64,000 nt of DNA from an uncultured Bacteroidales bacterium. GTDB lineage: Bacteria; Bacteroidota; Bacteroidia; Bacteroidales; Muribaculaceae. The stretch lies in NCBI GenBank assembly GCA_900542185.1, contig UQMZ01000004.1, positions 1-64,000 on the forward strand, written 5' to 3'. The notes under the pieces were generated by a model. The model saw nothing but the letters and a program-made list of their open reading frames with translations, had not been told where the DNA came from and searched no databases. The position numbers were made by a program, and so were the translations under genes. Positions 8,961-18,080 of this stretch are shown here, in pieces (the first letter of the stretch is position 1; each line of letters opens with the position of its first letter).

Positions 8961-8991
8961 AAAAAGGCGTGCCTTTCGGCGCGCCTTTTTT
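8961..8991 (+). terminator. Rho-independent terminator of pckA
   Basis: A 13-bp stem (8961-8973 with 8978-8990, one G-U pair) closed by a TTTC loop, with A-tract upstream and T-tract downstream, so it can act in both directions. Confidence 0.93.
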
Positions 8992-9028
8992 CGTCGCGGA
9001 GCCGTTCTGTTCCGTACCGCAGGTACGG

Positions 9029-9081
9029 CCCCTTCCCTTCTCTTTCCCCCTTCCCCCTCTCCTTCCCTTTTTCCCTTCTCC
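9029..9081. repeat. 53-nt uninterrupted homopyrimidine tract
   Basis: Every base from 9029 to 9081 is C or T on the plus strand, made of runs of C3-C5 and T2-T5. It lies between the pckA terminator and the alpha-galactosidase promoter. No coding function is suggested. Confidence 0.9.
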
Positions 9082-9177
9082 GTTCCTTTCCCCTTGAATA
9101 TCAATACTAATTTAGCCATTTATTTGTCAGAGTGCCCGATATTTCCCCTCTTTCTTGGCCGTCTCGCGTTTTTTGGC

Positions 9178-9185
9178 TATCTTTG
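9178..9185 (+). promoter_or_regulatory. -7 box of the GH36 gene
   Basis: TATCTTTG fits TAnnTTTG; CTTG at 9154-9157, 20 nt upstream, may serve as a degenerate -33 element. The start codon is 34 nt downstream. Confidence 0.6.
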
Positions 9186-9219
9186 ACACATAATTAATAC
9201 AATAACCATACAACTGCTC

Positions 9220-11418
9220 ATGAACCTTAAAAAAATCTCCCTCCTGCTGGCCGCCTTTGCGATAACGGCACCGGCCATCCGGGCGGAAATAGTAAACATC
9301 ACCACCGACCATAATTCCCTGGTGCTCGACGCCAAGAAAGACGGAGGCCTTGATTTCCTGTACTATGGCACGCGCCTGACCGACGCCGAGGCCGCGGCTC
9401 TGCGCGACGCCGGCATCCCGGCCCTGGACGCATTCCCCTTCTACGGCACATTCCCCGAGCATGAGTCGGCCATGGCCATGACCCATGCCGACGGCAACAT
9501 GACCATGGACATGGCCGTGCAGGGAGTCACCACCGCATCCGACGGCAAAGGCACAGTCACCACTGTCACGATGAAAGACCGCTTCTATCCCGTGACCGTG
9601 GCGCTGAAGTACCGCACGTTCCCCAAGGATGACATCATCGAGATGTGGACCGAGACCACCAACAACGAGAAGAAGAACATCACCCTGCGTCAGTTCGCCT
9701 CCATGTCGCTGCCCGTACGTTACGGCGACGTATGGCTGCAGAACTACCACGGCGCATGGGCCAACGAGGCGCGCGTCAACGACGAGCCCCTGCGTCCCGG
9801 CATGAAGGTGATCAAGAACCGCGACGGCGCCCGCAACGCCCACACCAGCCGTGGCGAGATCATGCTCAGCCTTGACGGAAAAGCACAGGAGCAGACCGGC
9901 CGCGTCATAGGCGCCGCAGTGGAATACGGCGGCAACTACAAGCTGCGCATCGACACCGACGAGAGCCTGCAGCACCGTCTGTTCGCCGGAATGGACGAAG
10001 AGAACTCGGCCTACAACCTCAAGCCGAAGGAGACGTTCGTGACGCCTCCCGTGGCCATGACCTATTCCGCCGACGGCATGGGCACCGTATCGCGCCGCTT
10101 CCACCGCTGGGGCCGCGAGAACCGCCTGGCCAACGGCGACAAGGAGCGCAAGATTCTGCTCAACTCGTGGGAAGGCGTTTACTTCGACATCAACGAGCAG
10201 GGCATGGACCGCATGATGCAGGACATCGCGTCGATGGGCGGCGAGCTGTTCGTGATGGACGACGGATGGTTCGGCGTGAAGTATCCACGCAAGAACGATT
10301 CCTCGTCGTTGGGCGACTGGATGGTGGACACCCAAAAACTGCCCAACGGCATCAACGGCCTGCTGGAATCGGCCAAAAAAAACGGCGTGAAGTTCGGCAT
10401 CTGGATCGAGCCGGAAATGACCAACACCATATCGGAGTTCTACGAGAAACATCCCGACTATGTGATCAAGGCTTCGAACCGAGACGTGGTGAAAGGCCGC
10501 GGCGGCACGCAGCTGGTGCTGGACATGGCCAACCCGAAGGTGCAGGACGTGGTGTTCCACATCGTGGACACGCTGATGACCAAATATCCTGACATCGACT
10601 ATATCAAGTGGGACGCCAACGCGCCGATCATGAGCCACGGATCGCAGTATCAGACTGCCGACAACCAGAGCCACCTCTATATCGGCTACCACGAGGGCCT
10701 GAAGAAGACACTGGAGCGCATCCGCGCCAAATATCCCGACGTCACCATCCAGCTGTGCGCCAGCGGCGGCGGCCGCGTCAACTGGGGTCTGCTTCCCTGG
10801 TTCGACGAGTTCTGGACCTCGGACAACACCGACGCGCTGCAGCGCATCTACATGCAGTGGGGCACCAGTTCCTTCTTCCCCGCCATCGCCATGGGCTCGC
10901 ACATCAGCGCCACGCCCAACCACACCACGTTCCGCACGGTGCCCATCAAGTTCCGTTCCGACGTGGCCATGAGCGGACGTCTGGGCATGGAAATCCAGCC
11001 CGCCAACATGAGCGAGGAGGACAAGGCCCTGTGCAAGCAGGCCATCGAAGACTACAAGAAGATACGCCCCGTCGTACAGTTCGGCGACCTCTACCGTCTG
11101 CTGAGCCCGTACGACAACAAGGGTGCCGCGTCGCTGATGTATGTCAATCCCGAAAAGGACGACGCAGTGTTCTTCTGGTGGAAGACCGACCCGAGCTACG
11201 GCCAGAAGATGCCGCGAGTGCGCATGGCCGGCCTGAACCCCGACAAGCTCTACACCGTAACCGAGCTGAACCGCATCGACAACACTCCACTACCCTTCGA
11301 GGGCAAGCAGTTCACCGGTAAGTTCCTGATGGAATCGGGGCTGGAAATCCCCGTCAGCCACGACGTGGACTGGCACAAGAGGATGGACTATTCATCGCGC
11401 GTGCTCCGTCTGAACTGA
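9220..11418 (+). CDS. Secreted GH36 alpha-galactosidase
   Basis: A 732-residue glycoside hydrolase of family 36 removing terminal alpha-1,6-galactose from raffinose-type oligosaccharides or galactomannan side chains. Signal peptide 1-22 (ending IRA) directs it to the periplasm. An N-terminal beta-sandwich precedes a (beta/alpha)8 catalytic domain with KWD (nucleophile Asp465) and WTSDNTD (acid/base Asp535 region). The segment CASGGGRVN replaces the CSGGGGRFD seen in many Firmicutes enzymes; to my recollection this variant is usual in Bacteroidetes GH36. It has its own promoter and terminator and no adjacent transporter, so it acts as a stand-alone enzyme gene. Confidence 0.95.
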   Translation: MNLKKISLLLAAFAITAPAIRAEIVNITTDHNSLVLDAKKDGGLDFLYYGTRLTDAEAAALRDAGIPALDAFPFYGTFPEHESAMAMTHADGNMTMDMAVQGVTTASDGKGTVTTVTMKDRFYPVTVALKYRTFPKDDIIEMWTETTNNEKKNITLRQFASMSLPVRYGDVWLQNYHGAWANEARVNDEPLRPGMKVIKNRDGARNAHTSRGEIMLSLDGKAQEQTGRVIGAAVEYGGNYKLRIDTDESLQHRLFAGMDEENSAYNLKPKETFVTPPVAMTYSADGMGTVSRRFHRWGRENRLANGDKERKILLNSWEGVYFDINEQGMDRMMQDIASMGGELFVMDDGWFGVKYPRKNDSSSLGDWMVDTQKLPNGINGLLESAKKNGVKFGIWIEPEMTNTISEFYEKHPDYVIKASNRDVVKGRGGTQLVLDMANPKVQDVVFHIVDTLMTKYPDIDYIKWDANAPIMSHGSQYQTADNQSHLYIGYHEGLKKTLERIRAKYPDVTIQLCASGGGRVNWGLLPWFDEFWTSDNTDALQRIYMQWGTSSFFPAIAMGSHISATPNHTTFRTVPIKFRSDVAMSGRLGMEIQPANMSEEDKALCKQAIEDYKKIRPVVQFGDLYRLLSPYDNKGAASLMYVNPEKDDAVFFWWKTDPSYGQKMPRVRMAGLNPDKLYTVTELNRIDNTPLPFEGKQFTGKFLMESGLEIPVSHDVDWHKRMDYSSRVLRLN

Positions 11419-11493
11419 CCAAGACAACACACAACAAGACCATCATAACGACCTTAATGGCTCAATAACTAATACTACACACAACACACGTCG

Positions 11494-11530
11494 GGGTACA
11501 TGGAAATGTGAATTTCCGTGTACCCTTTTT
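11494..11530 (+). terminator. Rho-independent terminator of the GH36 gene
   Basis: A 14-bp stem with one internal mismatch (11494-11507 with 11512-11525), a 4-nt loop and a T5 run. The sequence between the GH36 stop and this hairpin is a simple AC-rich spacer. Confidence 0.9.
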
Positions 11531-11569
11531 AAGTGCCTTAGGAGCTATGCCTTACTTACAGAAATCTTC

Positions 11570-12592
11570 CTACCGTATGCCTCTTCGCCTGTTCTGTATA
11601 TTACGCCATATCCATTTTCTCGGCTGATCCAATATGACAGCCGCCAGGAACCAGCAGCAACACGTAAAGAAAATAAGCACTATCACTTCAATGCCATTAT
11701 AGTTATGGAATATGTCCTGATTTATTTGCATAAACAAGTCTATGAGATTGAAGTTGATATGCAACAGATACACTGAGAATGCAGACTGAGCCAGGAAATT
11801 AACTACCGAAGACTGAAATGAGAACTTAGTAAAAAGTAGCGCTAAACTCACGGTAGCCACAATTGTAAAAGGATTCAGATACGGCGACATCGACAAGAAG
11901 TAAATTCCGCTATAAACGTTTATGAATCCAAGTCCCGCATTAATGAATACGCATCCTGCGAATATAGCTGCTAATTTAGACGGACTATAGTTATCGCCAA
12001 TGTTATATTTGCGTATATATCTGGCAAGCAGATATATGCCGGTGAATGATATGACAGAATATCCGGATGCGAAGAAATTTGCCTTACCCAGCCAGCCACA
12101 CAATGTCTGAACCGCAAAGAACACGATTAATATCGTGCGCAGACGTTTACGTCCGGTATTTTCCACAAAGTCGTTAAATGCCGGAGCAAGCAGAAAAAGC
12201 ATCAGATATGCAGGTATAAACCAATTGCCTAATACAAAAATTTCTTTAAGTGAAGGCCAATCCTTATTTACCTGCCCTGTCAGCATTGCAATAATAAAAG
12301 CAATTGTCAGATAATAAAATACCTGAAAAAGCAAATCCACAAATTTATGCCGTCTGGGTTTGATGCCAAACCAGCCGGATATGAATACAAATAAATTCAC
12401 GCATATCAGGCTGAACGCTTCAATAAAGATTCGTGTCAACGTAGCTTCCGGCGCCGATATCAATTCCAGACGAGTGGGCTCCCCAAGCGAAAGGTAATCC
12501 GAATGAACTATAAGAACCAGAAACATTGCCATGATACGCAGCAGTTCCATATTGCTCTGTCTGGGTGTGATTACTTTCTGATATATTTCCAT
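11570..12592 (-). CDS. Acyltransferase family 3 membrane protein
   Basis: A 340-residue polytopic inner-membrane protein with about ten hydrophobic segments. The N-terminal motif MELLRIMAMFLVLIVHSDY carries the conserved His of the acyltransferase-3 family, which transfers acetyl or other acyl groups to cell-surface sugars. A W-F-G motif (FISGWFGIKPRR) follows the second segment, as in many O-acetyltransferases. The base composition is clearly more AT-rich than the flanking genes, suggesting recent transfer. It is divergent from the AraC regulator and has no glycan gene beside it, so the acceptor is unknown. The Met at residue 15 is an alternative start, but a -7 box 23 bp upstream of 12592 supports the longer form. 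Confidence 0.85.
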   Translation of the reverse strand: MEIYQKVITPRQSNMELLRIMAMFLVLIVHSDYLSLGEPTRLELISAPEATLTRIFIEAFSLICVNLFVFISGWFGIKPRRHKFVDLLFQVFYYLTIAFIIAMLTGQVNKDWPSLKEIFVLGNWFIPAYLMLFLLAPAFNDFVENTGRKRLRTILIVFFAVQTLCGWLGKANFFASGYSVISFTGIYLLARYIRKYNIGDNYSPSKLAAIFAGCVFINAGLGFINVYSGIYFLSMSPYLNPFTIVATVSLALLFTKFSFQSSVVNFLAQSAFSVYLLHINFNLIDLFMQINQDIFHNYNGIEVIVLIFFTCCCWFLAAVILDQPRKWIWRNIQNRRRGIR

Positions 12593-12614
12593 ATAACACC
12601 TGTTATAACACCCG

Positions 12615-12622
12615 CAAATTTA
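12615..12622 (-). promoter_or_regulatory. -7 box of the acyltransferase gene
   Basis: Minus-strand TAAATTTG fits the consensus. A 10-bp perfect palindrome TGTTATAACA (12601-12610) lies between it and the start codon, near the expected transcription start. Confidence 0.5.
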
Positions 12623-12762
12623 GAAATAATCCTCCGATTCCACAACAATGGCACCTTCAAATATCTTAAATTGACATCCCTTATCAGCGACATCTGAGAT
12701 TACTTTGCGCATTTTGACATAAATTTTGCAAAAAACACTTGATTTATTCAGGATTTGTATAT

Positions 12763-12770
12763 ATCTTTGT
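12763..12770 (+). promoter_or_regulatory. -7 box of the AraC-family gene
   Basis: TATCTTTG, with CTTG 20 nt upstream (12739-12742) as a possible -33 element. Its position rules out a translation start at 12726 and points to 12846. Confidence 0.6.
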
Positions 12771-12845
12771 ATTAAGATAACACGAACGCTGCCATTCTCT
12801 CCTCCAGCTGTTGATATTGATCAGCACGGCATTAACCTAAAGGCT

Positions 12846-13751
12846 ATGACACACCAGAATAACTCAACGCCGCTCGGCCAAGACATACTGACAGAGATAA
12901 CCCCTCTGTCGGACTGCGATTTCTTCTATATGGTGGACCGCACCAAGGATGCGTTCAATTTTCCCATACACAAGCACAACGAATTCGAGATCAATTACGT
13001 GGAGAACTGCGCCGGTGCCCGACGCGTGGTTGGCGACAACATGGAGACAATCGGCAACCGCGACCTGTGCCTTATAGGCCACGGCATAGAGCATGGATGG
13101 GAACAGGCCGACTGCACCAGCAACAATATACGCGAGATAACCATACAGTTTCCCGCAGACATTTTCGGCGAGGAGATGCTGAAACGCACCCAGATGGCCA
13201 GCATCAAGGCCATGCTCGACTCCTCGTCCAAAGGCATCGCCTTCCCAGAGTCCAGCATCGAGAAGGTGTCAGATATCATCAAGGCCATGAATGACACGGA
13301 GTCGAGTTTCGACAAAATGATAAAGCTGCTGGAGTTGCTGCATGTACTGTCCATCGATCCCGATTCGCGCACGCTCAGCAGTTCGTCGTTCAGCACGGCG
13401 GCCGTATCGTCCGACTCCCGCCGGCTCAAGAAGGCCCAGGACTATATCATCAAGAACTATAAGAACGACATACGCCTGAACGACCTGGCCGACCTTGCCG
13501 GCATGTCGCCCAGCAGTTTCAGCCGATTCTTCAAGCTGCGCACAGGCCGGAGCATCTCGGATTATGTCATATCCATCCGGCTCGGCATAGCCAGCCGCGA
13601 GCTGATGTCGTCAACGAAGTCGATATCCGAGATATGCTACAACTCCGGATTCAACAACGTGTCGAACTTCAACCGCATCTTCAAGAAGAACAAGGGCTAC
13701 ACGCCCAAGGAATTCCGCGAAATCTACAAGCGCAACAAAATCCTGATCTGA
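12846..13751 (+). CDS. AraC-family transcriptional regulator
   Basis: A 301-residue one-component regulator. The N-terminal half is a cupin-like ligand domain (HKHNEFEINYVENCAGARR, about 40-60, followed by IGHGIEHGW). The C-terminal ~100 residues form the two helix-turn-helix AraC domain (YIIKNYKNDIRLNDLADLAG and SISEICYNSGFNNVSNFNRIFKKNKGYTPKEFR). The start is placed at 12846 because the -7 box lies at 12763-12770. Cupin-AraC proteins of this type usually sense sugars, and the nearest catabolic gene is the GH36 enzyme two genes away, so a link to alpha-galactosides is possible but unsupported by any shared site. Confidence 0.93.
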   Translation: MTHQNNSTPLGQDILTEITPLSDCDFFYMVDRTKDAFNFPIHKHNEFEINYVENCAGARRVVGDNMETIGNRDLCLIGHGIEHGWEQADCTSNNIREITIQFPADIFGEEMLKRTQMASIKAMLDSSSKGIAFPESSIEKVSDIIKAMNDTESSFDKMIKLLELLHVLSIDPDSRTLSSSSFSTAAVSSDSRRLKKAQDYIIKNYKNDIRLNDLADLAGMSPSSFSRFFKLRTGRSISDYVISIRLGIASRELMSSTKSISEICYNSGFNNVSNFNRIFKKNKGYTPKEFREIYKRNKILI

Positions 13752-13758
13752 TTTCTCG

Positions 13759-13871
13759 GACAGGAGAATATCTATTTTTTAGACAGGAGAACAGGAGAAA
13801 CAGGAGGCCTATTTCAAGTAGACTCTCCTGTTTCTCCTGTTCTCCTGTCTAAAAAAACATACTCTCCTGTC
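13759..13871. repeat. Large inverted repeat built of ACAGGAGAA units
   Basis: Between two convergent genes lies a 26-bp perfect inverted repeat (13781-13806 and 13825-13850) extended by pairing T and A tracts to about 32 bp, with an 18-nt loop. An outer 9-bp pair, GACAGGAGA at 13759-13767 and its complement at 13863-13871, frames it. The arms themselves consist of repeats of (G)ACAGGAGAA, so the element is both tandem and inverted. As RNA it forms a long hairpin in either direction with U tracts and would serve as a bidirectional terminator. Confidence 0.9.
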
Positions 13872-13888
13872 AAAAATAATCTGCTGTC

Positions 13889-15634
13889 TCAGAACTGGAA
13901 GGTGAGGCCGAGGCGGGCGGCGATGCCGGGCACGGGTACGCCGGGCAGCCACTCCTGATGCAGACGGTTCAGTAGATTGTCCACATACACCTCGGCACGC
14001 AGGTTCTTCAGAATGTCGTACGTTGCGCTGAATCCCAACATCGACAGGTTGCCGATGCGCTGTCTTGTCAACTCGCTTCCATCGGCCCCGGCTATCAGCA
14101 AAGGCACCTTGCGGCAGGCACGCAGATCCCAGTCAACGCCTAATTTCAGCGTGCTCCAGGGATTGCCGCGCACGCCGATGTGCGCCGTCACCTCCGGCAT
14201 ATCCCATCCGCTGAACCATGCCTTGTCATCCTCCTGAGGCATATAGTTCATCTTAGCTTCGATGCCGAAGTATTCGCCGTAATTATAAGCCAATGTGATG
14301 CCGATCTGGAATCCGCTCAGATTCATGTGTGTGCCGAGATAGTTTTCGAATACCGGCTGCGAGGATGCCGCCGAACGGCCGTACAGGCTCAGATAGGGCG
14401 TATACCAGCATCCGAAGCTCCGGTGAATGGTGCGCTTATAGGCGCCTTCCATCTCGGCGCGGAAGCCCGCGAACGGGCCGAATCCGAATTTCAGACGGGC
14501 CTCGACAGGAGTATATGCCGGCGTCATGTCCACGATGGCCGGTGCGCAGAATTTGGATTCCGACACATTGCCGTGCAGCGAGTTCAGCTCCGTTCCTCCC
14601 GTGGCCGAAAGCTCCAGCCCCACGCCGCGCGTGTGCCAGCCGAACCTCACGTCCGGTGCCAGACGCAACGCCGTGCCGTTGTCGGCAAACACGTCGATGC
14701 GCGGGCCTCCGTAGAAAGTAATGTTATCACCCTCCCACTTGTAGTAGGGAGTGAACGAGAAACGGCTGTAGTTTTTCGGCATAGCCGGTGCAAGCCGTGT
14801 CTTGTCGGTATATAGAAGGAAATCGGCGGAAAAATCCAGACCTACCACCGAACTGTCACCGAAGCGGTAACCGGCGCCTAATTCGGGCGAAATCAGCGTC
14901 TCGCGGTTGCCGGGGCATTCATCGGTAGTAAACGACGTATAGAAGCTGCGGAACGCCGTATAGTTCACGTCCACGCCGGCGTAATATCGGAAACGACGCT
15001 CGGCATTCGATGTCCACTTAGCGTGAAACCGTGCCTGGTTCAACGTCTGTGTCGGAGCGTCCGGCATATCGGCCATCGGCAGCGGATTGAAGCCGTAGTA
15101 ATTGAAATACGTAAGGTTATAACGCGCATCCACGTCCAGCATACCATACTTAGGGGCATTATGTCGCAGATACAGGCCTAACGTCTCGTCATAAATCTTG
15201 CGGCGCGTGTCCTTCACCGCATCCGACAGTTTCGGCTTCCACAGCGATGTGGAATTATGACGCAGATAGACGCCGCTCAGAGTCTTTCCGTCGTCCACGA
15301 ACCGGTATCCTGCATTGACTATGGCGTCGAGGCGCGTGCTGAGCTGCAGCTCGGCATATCCGCGATAAGGCCAGCGGCTGCGTGTGTCGTTCCATCCGGT
15401 GGCAGGCATAGGCACGCCGAGAGGCGCGAAATCGGTCACCACGCCGTCCATGTCGTAGTCCAGATGACTGTCCGTGTTGCCGAGACGCAGTCGCTCGGGG
15501 AACGTGTTGACACGGTCCTGCAGTATGACCTCGGGCTTGTAGGTGCCCTCCACCTCCACGGTGGGGTTATATTGAGCCGACGCCGACAGCGCGAACAGCA
15601 GGGCGGGAATCGTCAGTATCTTGGTAGCTTTCAT
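13889..15634 (-). CDS. Outer-membrane beta-barrel protein (TonB-receptor-like barrel)
   Basis: A 581-residue protein with signal peptide 1-21 (MKATKILTIPALLFALSASA) and a repeated pattern of amphipathic strands rich in Tyr/Phe/Trp, ending in ARLGLTFQF with terminal Phe as in outer-membrane barrels. No plug domain and no TonB box are present, so it is not a full transporter. The start at 15634 is chosen because the signal peptide begins there and ATGA overlaps the upstream TPR stop by 4 bp; a longer in-frame opening to 15793 lies inside the TPR gene. Translational coupling with the secreted TPR protein suggests a joint envelope function, possibly scaffold plus barrel. I do not recognise a named family. 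Confidence 0.75.
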   Translation of the reverse strand: MKATKILTIPALLFALSASAQYNPTVEVEGTYKPEVILQDRVNTFPERLRLGNTDSHLDYDMDGVVTDFAPLGVPMPATGWNDTRSRWPYRGYAELQLSTRLDAIVNAGYRFVDDGKTLSGVYLRHNSTSLWKPKLSDAVKDTRRKIYDETLGLYLRHNAPKYGMLDVDARYNLTYFNYYGFNPLPMADMPDAPTQTLNQARFHAKWTSNAERRFRYYAGVDVNYTAFRSFYTSFTTDECPGNRETLISPELGAGYRFGDSSVVGLDFSADFLLYTDKTRLAPAMPKNYSRFSFTPYYKWEGDNITFYGGPRIDVFADNGTALRLAPDVRFGWHTRGVGLELSATGGTELNSLHGNVSESKFCAPAIVDMTPAYTPVEARLKFGFGPFAGFRAEMEGAYKRTIHRSFGCWYTPYLSLYGRSAASSQPVFENYLGTHMNLSGFQIGITLAYNYGEYFGIEAKMNYMPQEDDKAWFSGWDMPEVTAHIGVRGNPWSTLKLGVDWDLRACRKVPLLIAGADGSELTRQRIGNLSMLGFSATYDILKNLRAEVYVDNLLNRLHQEWLPGVPVPGIAARLGLTFQF

Positions 15635-17967
15635 TTTTTCAGGGACTTGAGACGTGAATTGATGGCCGAGAGGATGTCGGCCTCGTTGCCGGGATAATTG
15701 TCGCGGAGGGATGTGAGGTATTCGCGTGCCAGTTCGGGACGTCCTAACTCGCGGCAGGCGTCGGACAGGACTATGAAGCCTTTGGCCAGCCAATAGGTGT
15801 GGGGCGTTCCGGTGTCGGTGAATGCGTTCATCATGTCGAAGGCCTCCTGCGCGTTGCCGGCATCAAGTCGACGCTGTGCCAGCGTCACGGCCGAGGCGGC
15901 GCCCACGGGGCTCTCGGGATTGCGCGACAGGGACTCGTACAATGCGTCGGCCTCGTCGTCGCGTCCAAGTTTGCTCAGTGCGTTGGCCTCGTAATAATCG
16001 ATATCGGCGGTGTCGTCGGCACCGAGCGAGCCGGCTTTTCGTATACGTTTCAGCAACTCAAGCTGCTCGGTCGGAGCGTCGCCGGTGCGGTCGTTGGCCG
16101 CGGCGGCGCGCAGCAGCTCGTCCACGTCGGCATCGGGCGTGATGGCCAGACGCTTGCGGTAGGCCTCTGCGGCCATGGCCGTCTCGCCAAGTTCCTCGCA
16201 GGTCAGCGCCTTCTCCAGCAACGCCGCCGACAGCCATTTGCTGCGCGGATAGTCGCGCACGAACTGGTCGAGAAGCGTTATCTTCTTGCGCTGACCCTCG
16301 CTCTTGCCCGACAGCATCGCGTAACGGTAAGCGGCATAGTCCGAGTCGTTGGCCTTGTCGGATATTGCATCGGTGTATAGCTGGCGCGCTCCGGTATAAT
16401 CGCCTGTGTAATAGAGGCAGTCGGCACGGCGTATCAGCGCATCGTCGCGCATGGCCTTGTTCAGCGCGGGACGGCTCTCCAAAGCCTTGGAGAACGTGGC
16501 GGCCGCCTGGCCGTAGCGCTCGAGGCGATACTGCGCGTAAGCTAAGTCGTAGAGGCCCAACGTGCGGTTGGCCGAGGCGGGCGCACCCTGCACATAGCGT
16601 GAATAGCTGCGTTCGGCGGCGGTGAACTGACCCGCCTCATAACGGGCGTCGCCTAACCATAACAGCGACTGCAGGGCCAGATCGGCGTCCGACGTCTTCA
16701 TCTCCGACGCCTTCTCGAAATATGGCGCGCTTCCGGCCACATCGCCGTTGGTGGCCATGCTCACGCCCTGCGCATACAGGGCCTTCTGCTTCACGTCAAG
16801 CATCACCGGCGTGGGCGTGCGGGTGCCGTCAACGGTGCTGATGGCTTTCAGATAGTTATGGTCGTTGTAGTACGCCGTGGCGAGGTATTCGCGCATCTCC
16901 TCGGCATGAGGCGACGCAGGCCAGCGACGCATGTATGTCTCGATCAGTTCGGCCGACTTGCCGAAAGGCACGCCGGTGCCGCGTGTCTGGGCCGTGATGT
17001 AATTGTACATCGCGGTCTGGGCCACCTCCGGATCGGCTTCGTATGCCGATGCCTTCTCGAAAGCCAATGTGGCGCCACGCACATCGTCCTGACTCAGACG
17101 CGTCTGGCCTAAATAGAGCCACGCGCTCTGCAACAGCGGCCCGCGCTCGGCGCTTTCCGTCACGGCCGTCAGGCGTTCGGCGGCTTTGGTGTAGTTTCCT
17201 TCCTCATAGTCGATCACGCCTAAGGCATACAGAGCGTCGTTGTTGACCGGGCCATGATTCAGTTCAAGGTATTTCTCCAGCTCGCGACGTCCCGTCTCGT
17301 CCTCCTCAAGCTTGAAGCGGCTCAGACCGGCTATGCGGTATATCTCGGCCTTAAGTCCCGGCTCCACATCGCGTGATACGAGTTTCTGAGCCTTTTCAGC
17401 GACCTTGCGGTATTCGCCGCGCATATAGTCTATCTGCAGCATATAGTATGCCGCCTCCAGGCCCTTCTCGCCTTCCGGCACCTGCGCGAAACCCTGGTAA
17501 GCCTTGTCGTAGTCTCCCTCTATATAGTCGATGTATGCGTCATAGAAAGTGCGCACGGCATCGTATTTGCGCCCCTTGACACTGCGCAAGGCGGTGCGGG
17601 CCTCCTTGTAATAGCCCGTCTTTAACAGACACAGTGCCTTGCGGTATGAATAAAGCGAGCGTTCGGGCTGAGAGAGGCCCTTTATGTCTTCGGCCTTGTA
17701 CAGACGCAGTGCCTCGCTCCAGTCGTGAGCGAAGAAGGCCGCATCGGCAATCATCAGACGTGCCTCCAGTGCGTGTATGCCCGTGGGATTCTGTTCGGCA
17801 TACGACCGCAGCATCGGCACGGTGCCGGGCGCATCCAGCGTCCACGCATCCTGCAGCGTGCGCCATTCCCGGTCGTCGTTACCCTCCGAAAAATCGAAGC
17901 CCCGCGCCGCGGGACTCATCATAATGGCCGCGGTCATGACCACAGCCGACATCCTCAGCTTCTTCAT
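15631..17967 (-). CDS. Secreted tetratricopeptide-repeat protein
   Basis: A 778-residue protein made almost entirely of TPR-like helical hairpins, for example YALGVIDYEEGNYTKAAERL, LLWLGDARYEAGQFTAAER and YDLAYAQYRLERYGQAAATF. A signal peptide (about 1-23, MKKLRMSAVV onward, ending AARG) sends it to the periplasm. TPR arrays bind protein partners; similar Bacteroidetes proteins are paired with barrel proteins, as here with a 4-bp overlap to the downstream barrel gene. The number of repeats is about 15-18 by eye. A -7 box lies only 5 nt upstream of the chosen start, so the leader is extremely short unless the Met at residue 6 is used; the Lys-rich n-region favours the first Met. Confidence 0.85.
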   Translation of the reverse strand: MKKLRMSAVVMTAAIMMSPAARGFDFSEGNDDREWRTLQDAWTLDAPGTVPMLRSYAEQNPTGIHALEARLMIADAAFFAHDWSEALRLYKAEDIKGLSQPERSLYSYRKALCLLKTGYYKEARTALRSVKGRKYDAVRTFYDAYIDYIEGDYDKAYQGFAQVPEGEKGLEAAYYMLQIDYMRGEYRKVAEKAQKLVSRDVEPGLKAEIYRIAGLSRFKLEEDETGRRELEKYLELNHGPVNNDALYALGVIDYEEGNYTKAAERLTAVTESAERGPLLQSAWLYLGQTRLSQDDVRGATLAFEKASAYEADPEVAQTAMYNYITAQTRGTGVPFGKSAELIETYMRRWPASPHAEEMREYLATAYYNDHNYLKAISTVDGTRTPTPVMLDVKQKALYAQGVSMATNGDVAGSAPYFEKASEMKTSDADLALQSLLWLGDARYEAGQFTAAERSYSRYVQGAPASANRTLGLYDLAYAQYRLERYGQAAATFSKALESRPALNKAMRDDALIRRADCLYYTGDYTGARQLYTDAISDKANDSDYAAYRYAMLSGKSEGQRKKITLLDQFVRDYPRSKWLSAALLEKALTCEELGETAMAAEAYRKRLAITPDADVDELLRAAAANDRTGDAPTEQLELLKRIRKAGSLGADDTADIDYYEANALSKLGRDDEADALYESLSRNPESPVGAASAVTLAQRRLDAGNAQEAFDMMNAFTDTGTPHTYWLAKGFIVLSDACRELGRPELAREYLTSLRDNYPGNEADILSAINSRLKSLKK

Positions 17968-17972
17968 GACCG

Positions 17973-17980
17973 CAAAGTTA
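17973..17980 (-). promoter_or_regulatory. -7 box of the TPR-barrel operon
   Basis: Minus-strand TAACTTTG ends 5 nt before the TPR start codon, implying a leaderless or nearly leaderless transcript. No TTTG is seen at -33. Confidence 0.55.
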
Positions 17981-18080
17981 CTAATTTTTATCTACAATAT
18001 CCCTCTTATTATTATATTTTTGACACACCGAGGTGCGGACCGTCCTCAGCCACGCACCGGGGCGGCTTCCCCGCCGCCAT

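Noticed and set aside
7329..9119. A 596-codon open frame antisense to pckA
   Set aside because: It mirrors the codon bias of pckA, has no promoter or family resemblance and is Val/Leu/Gly-rich as expected from a high-GC shadow frame.
9127..10923. A 598-codon open frame antisense to the GH36 gene
   Set aside because: Same reason: low-complexity His/Val/Gly composition and no motif; it is a shadow of a strongly biased gene.
12726..12845. N-terminal extension of the AraC regulator
   Set aside because: The -7 box lies inside this stretch and the extension lacks similarity to the cupin domain, so translation should start at 12846.
15635..15793. N-terminal extension of the barrel protein
   Set aside because: It lies inside the TPR gene and is Arg/Pro-rich; a proper signal peptide starts at 15634.
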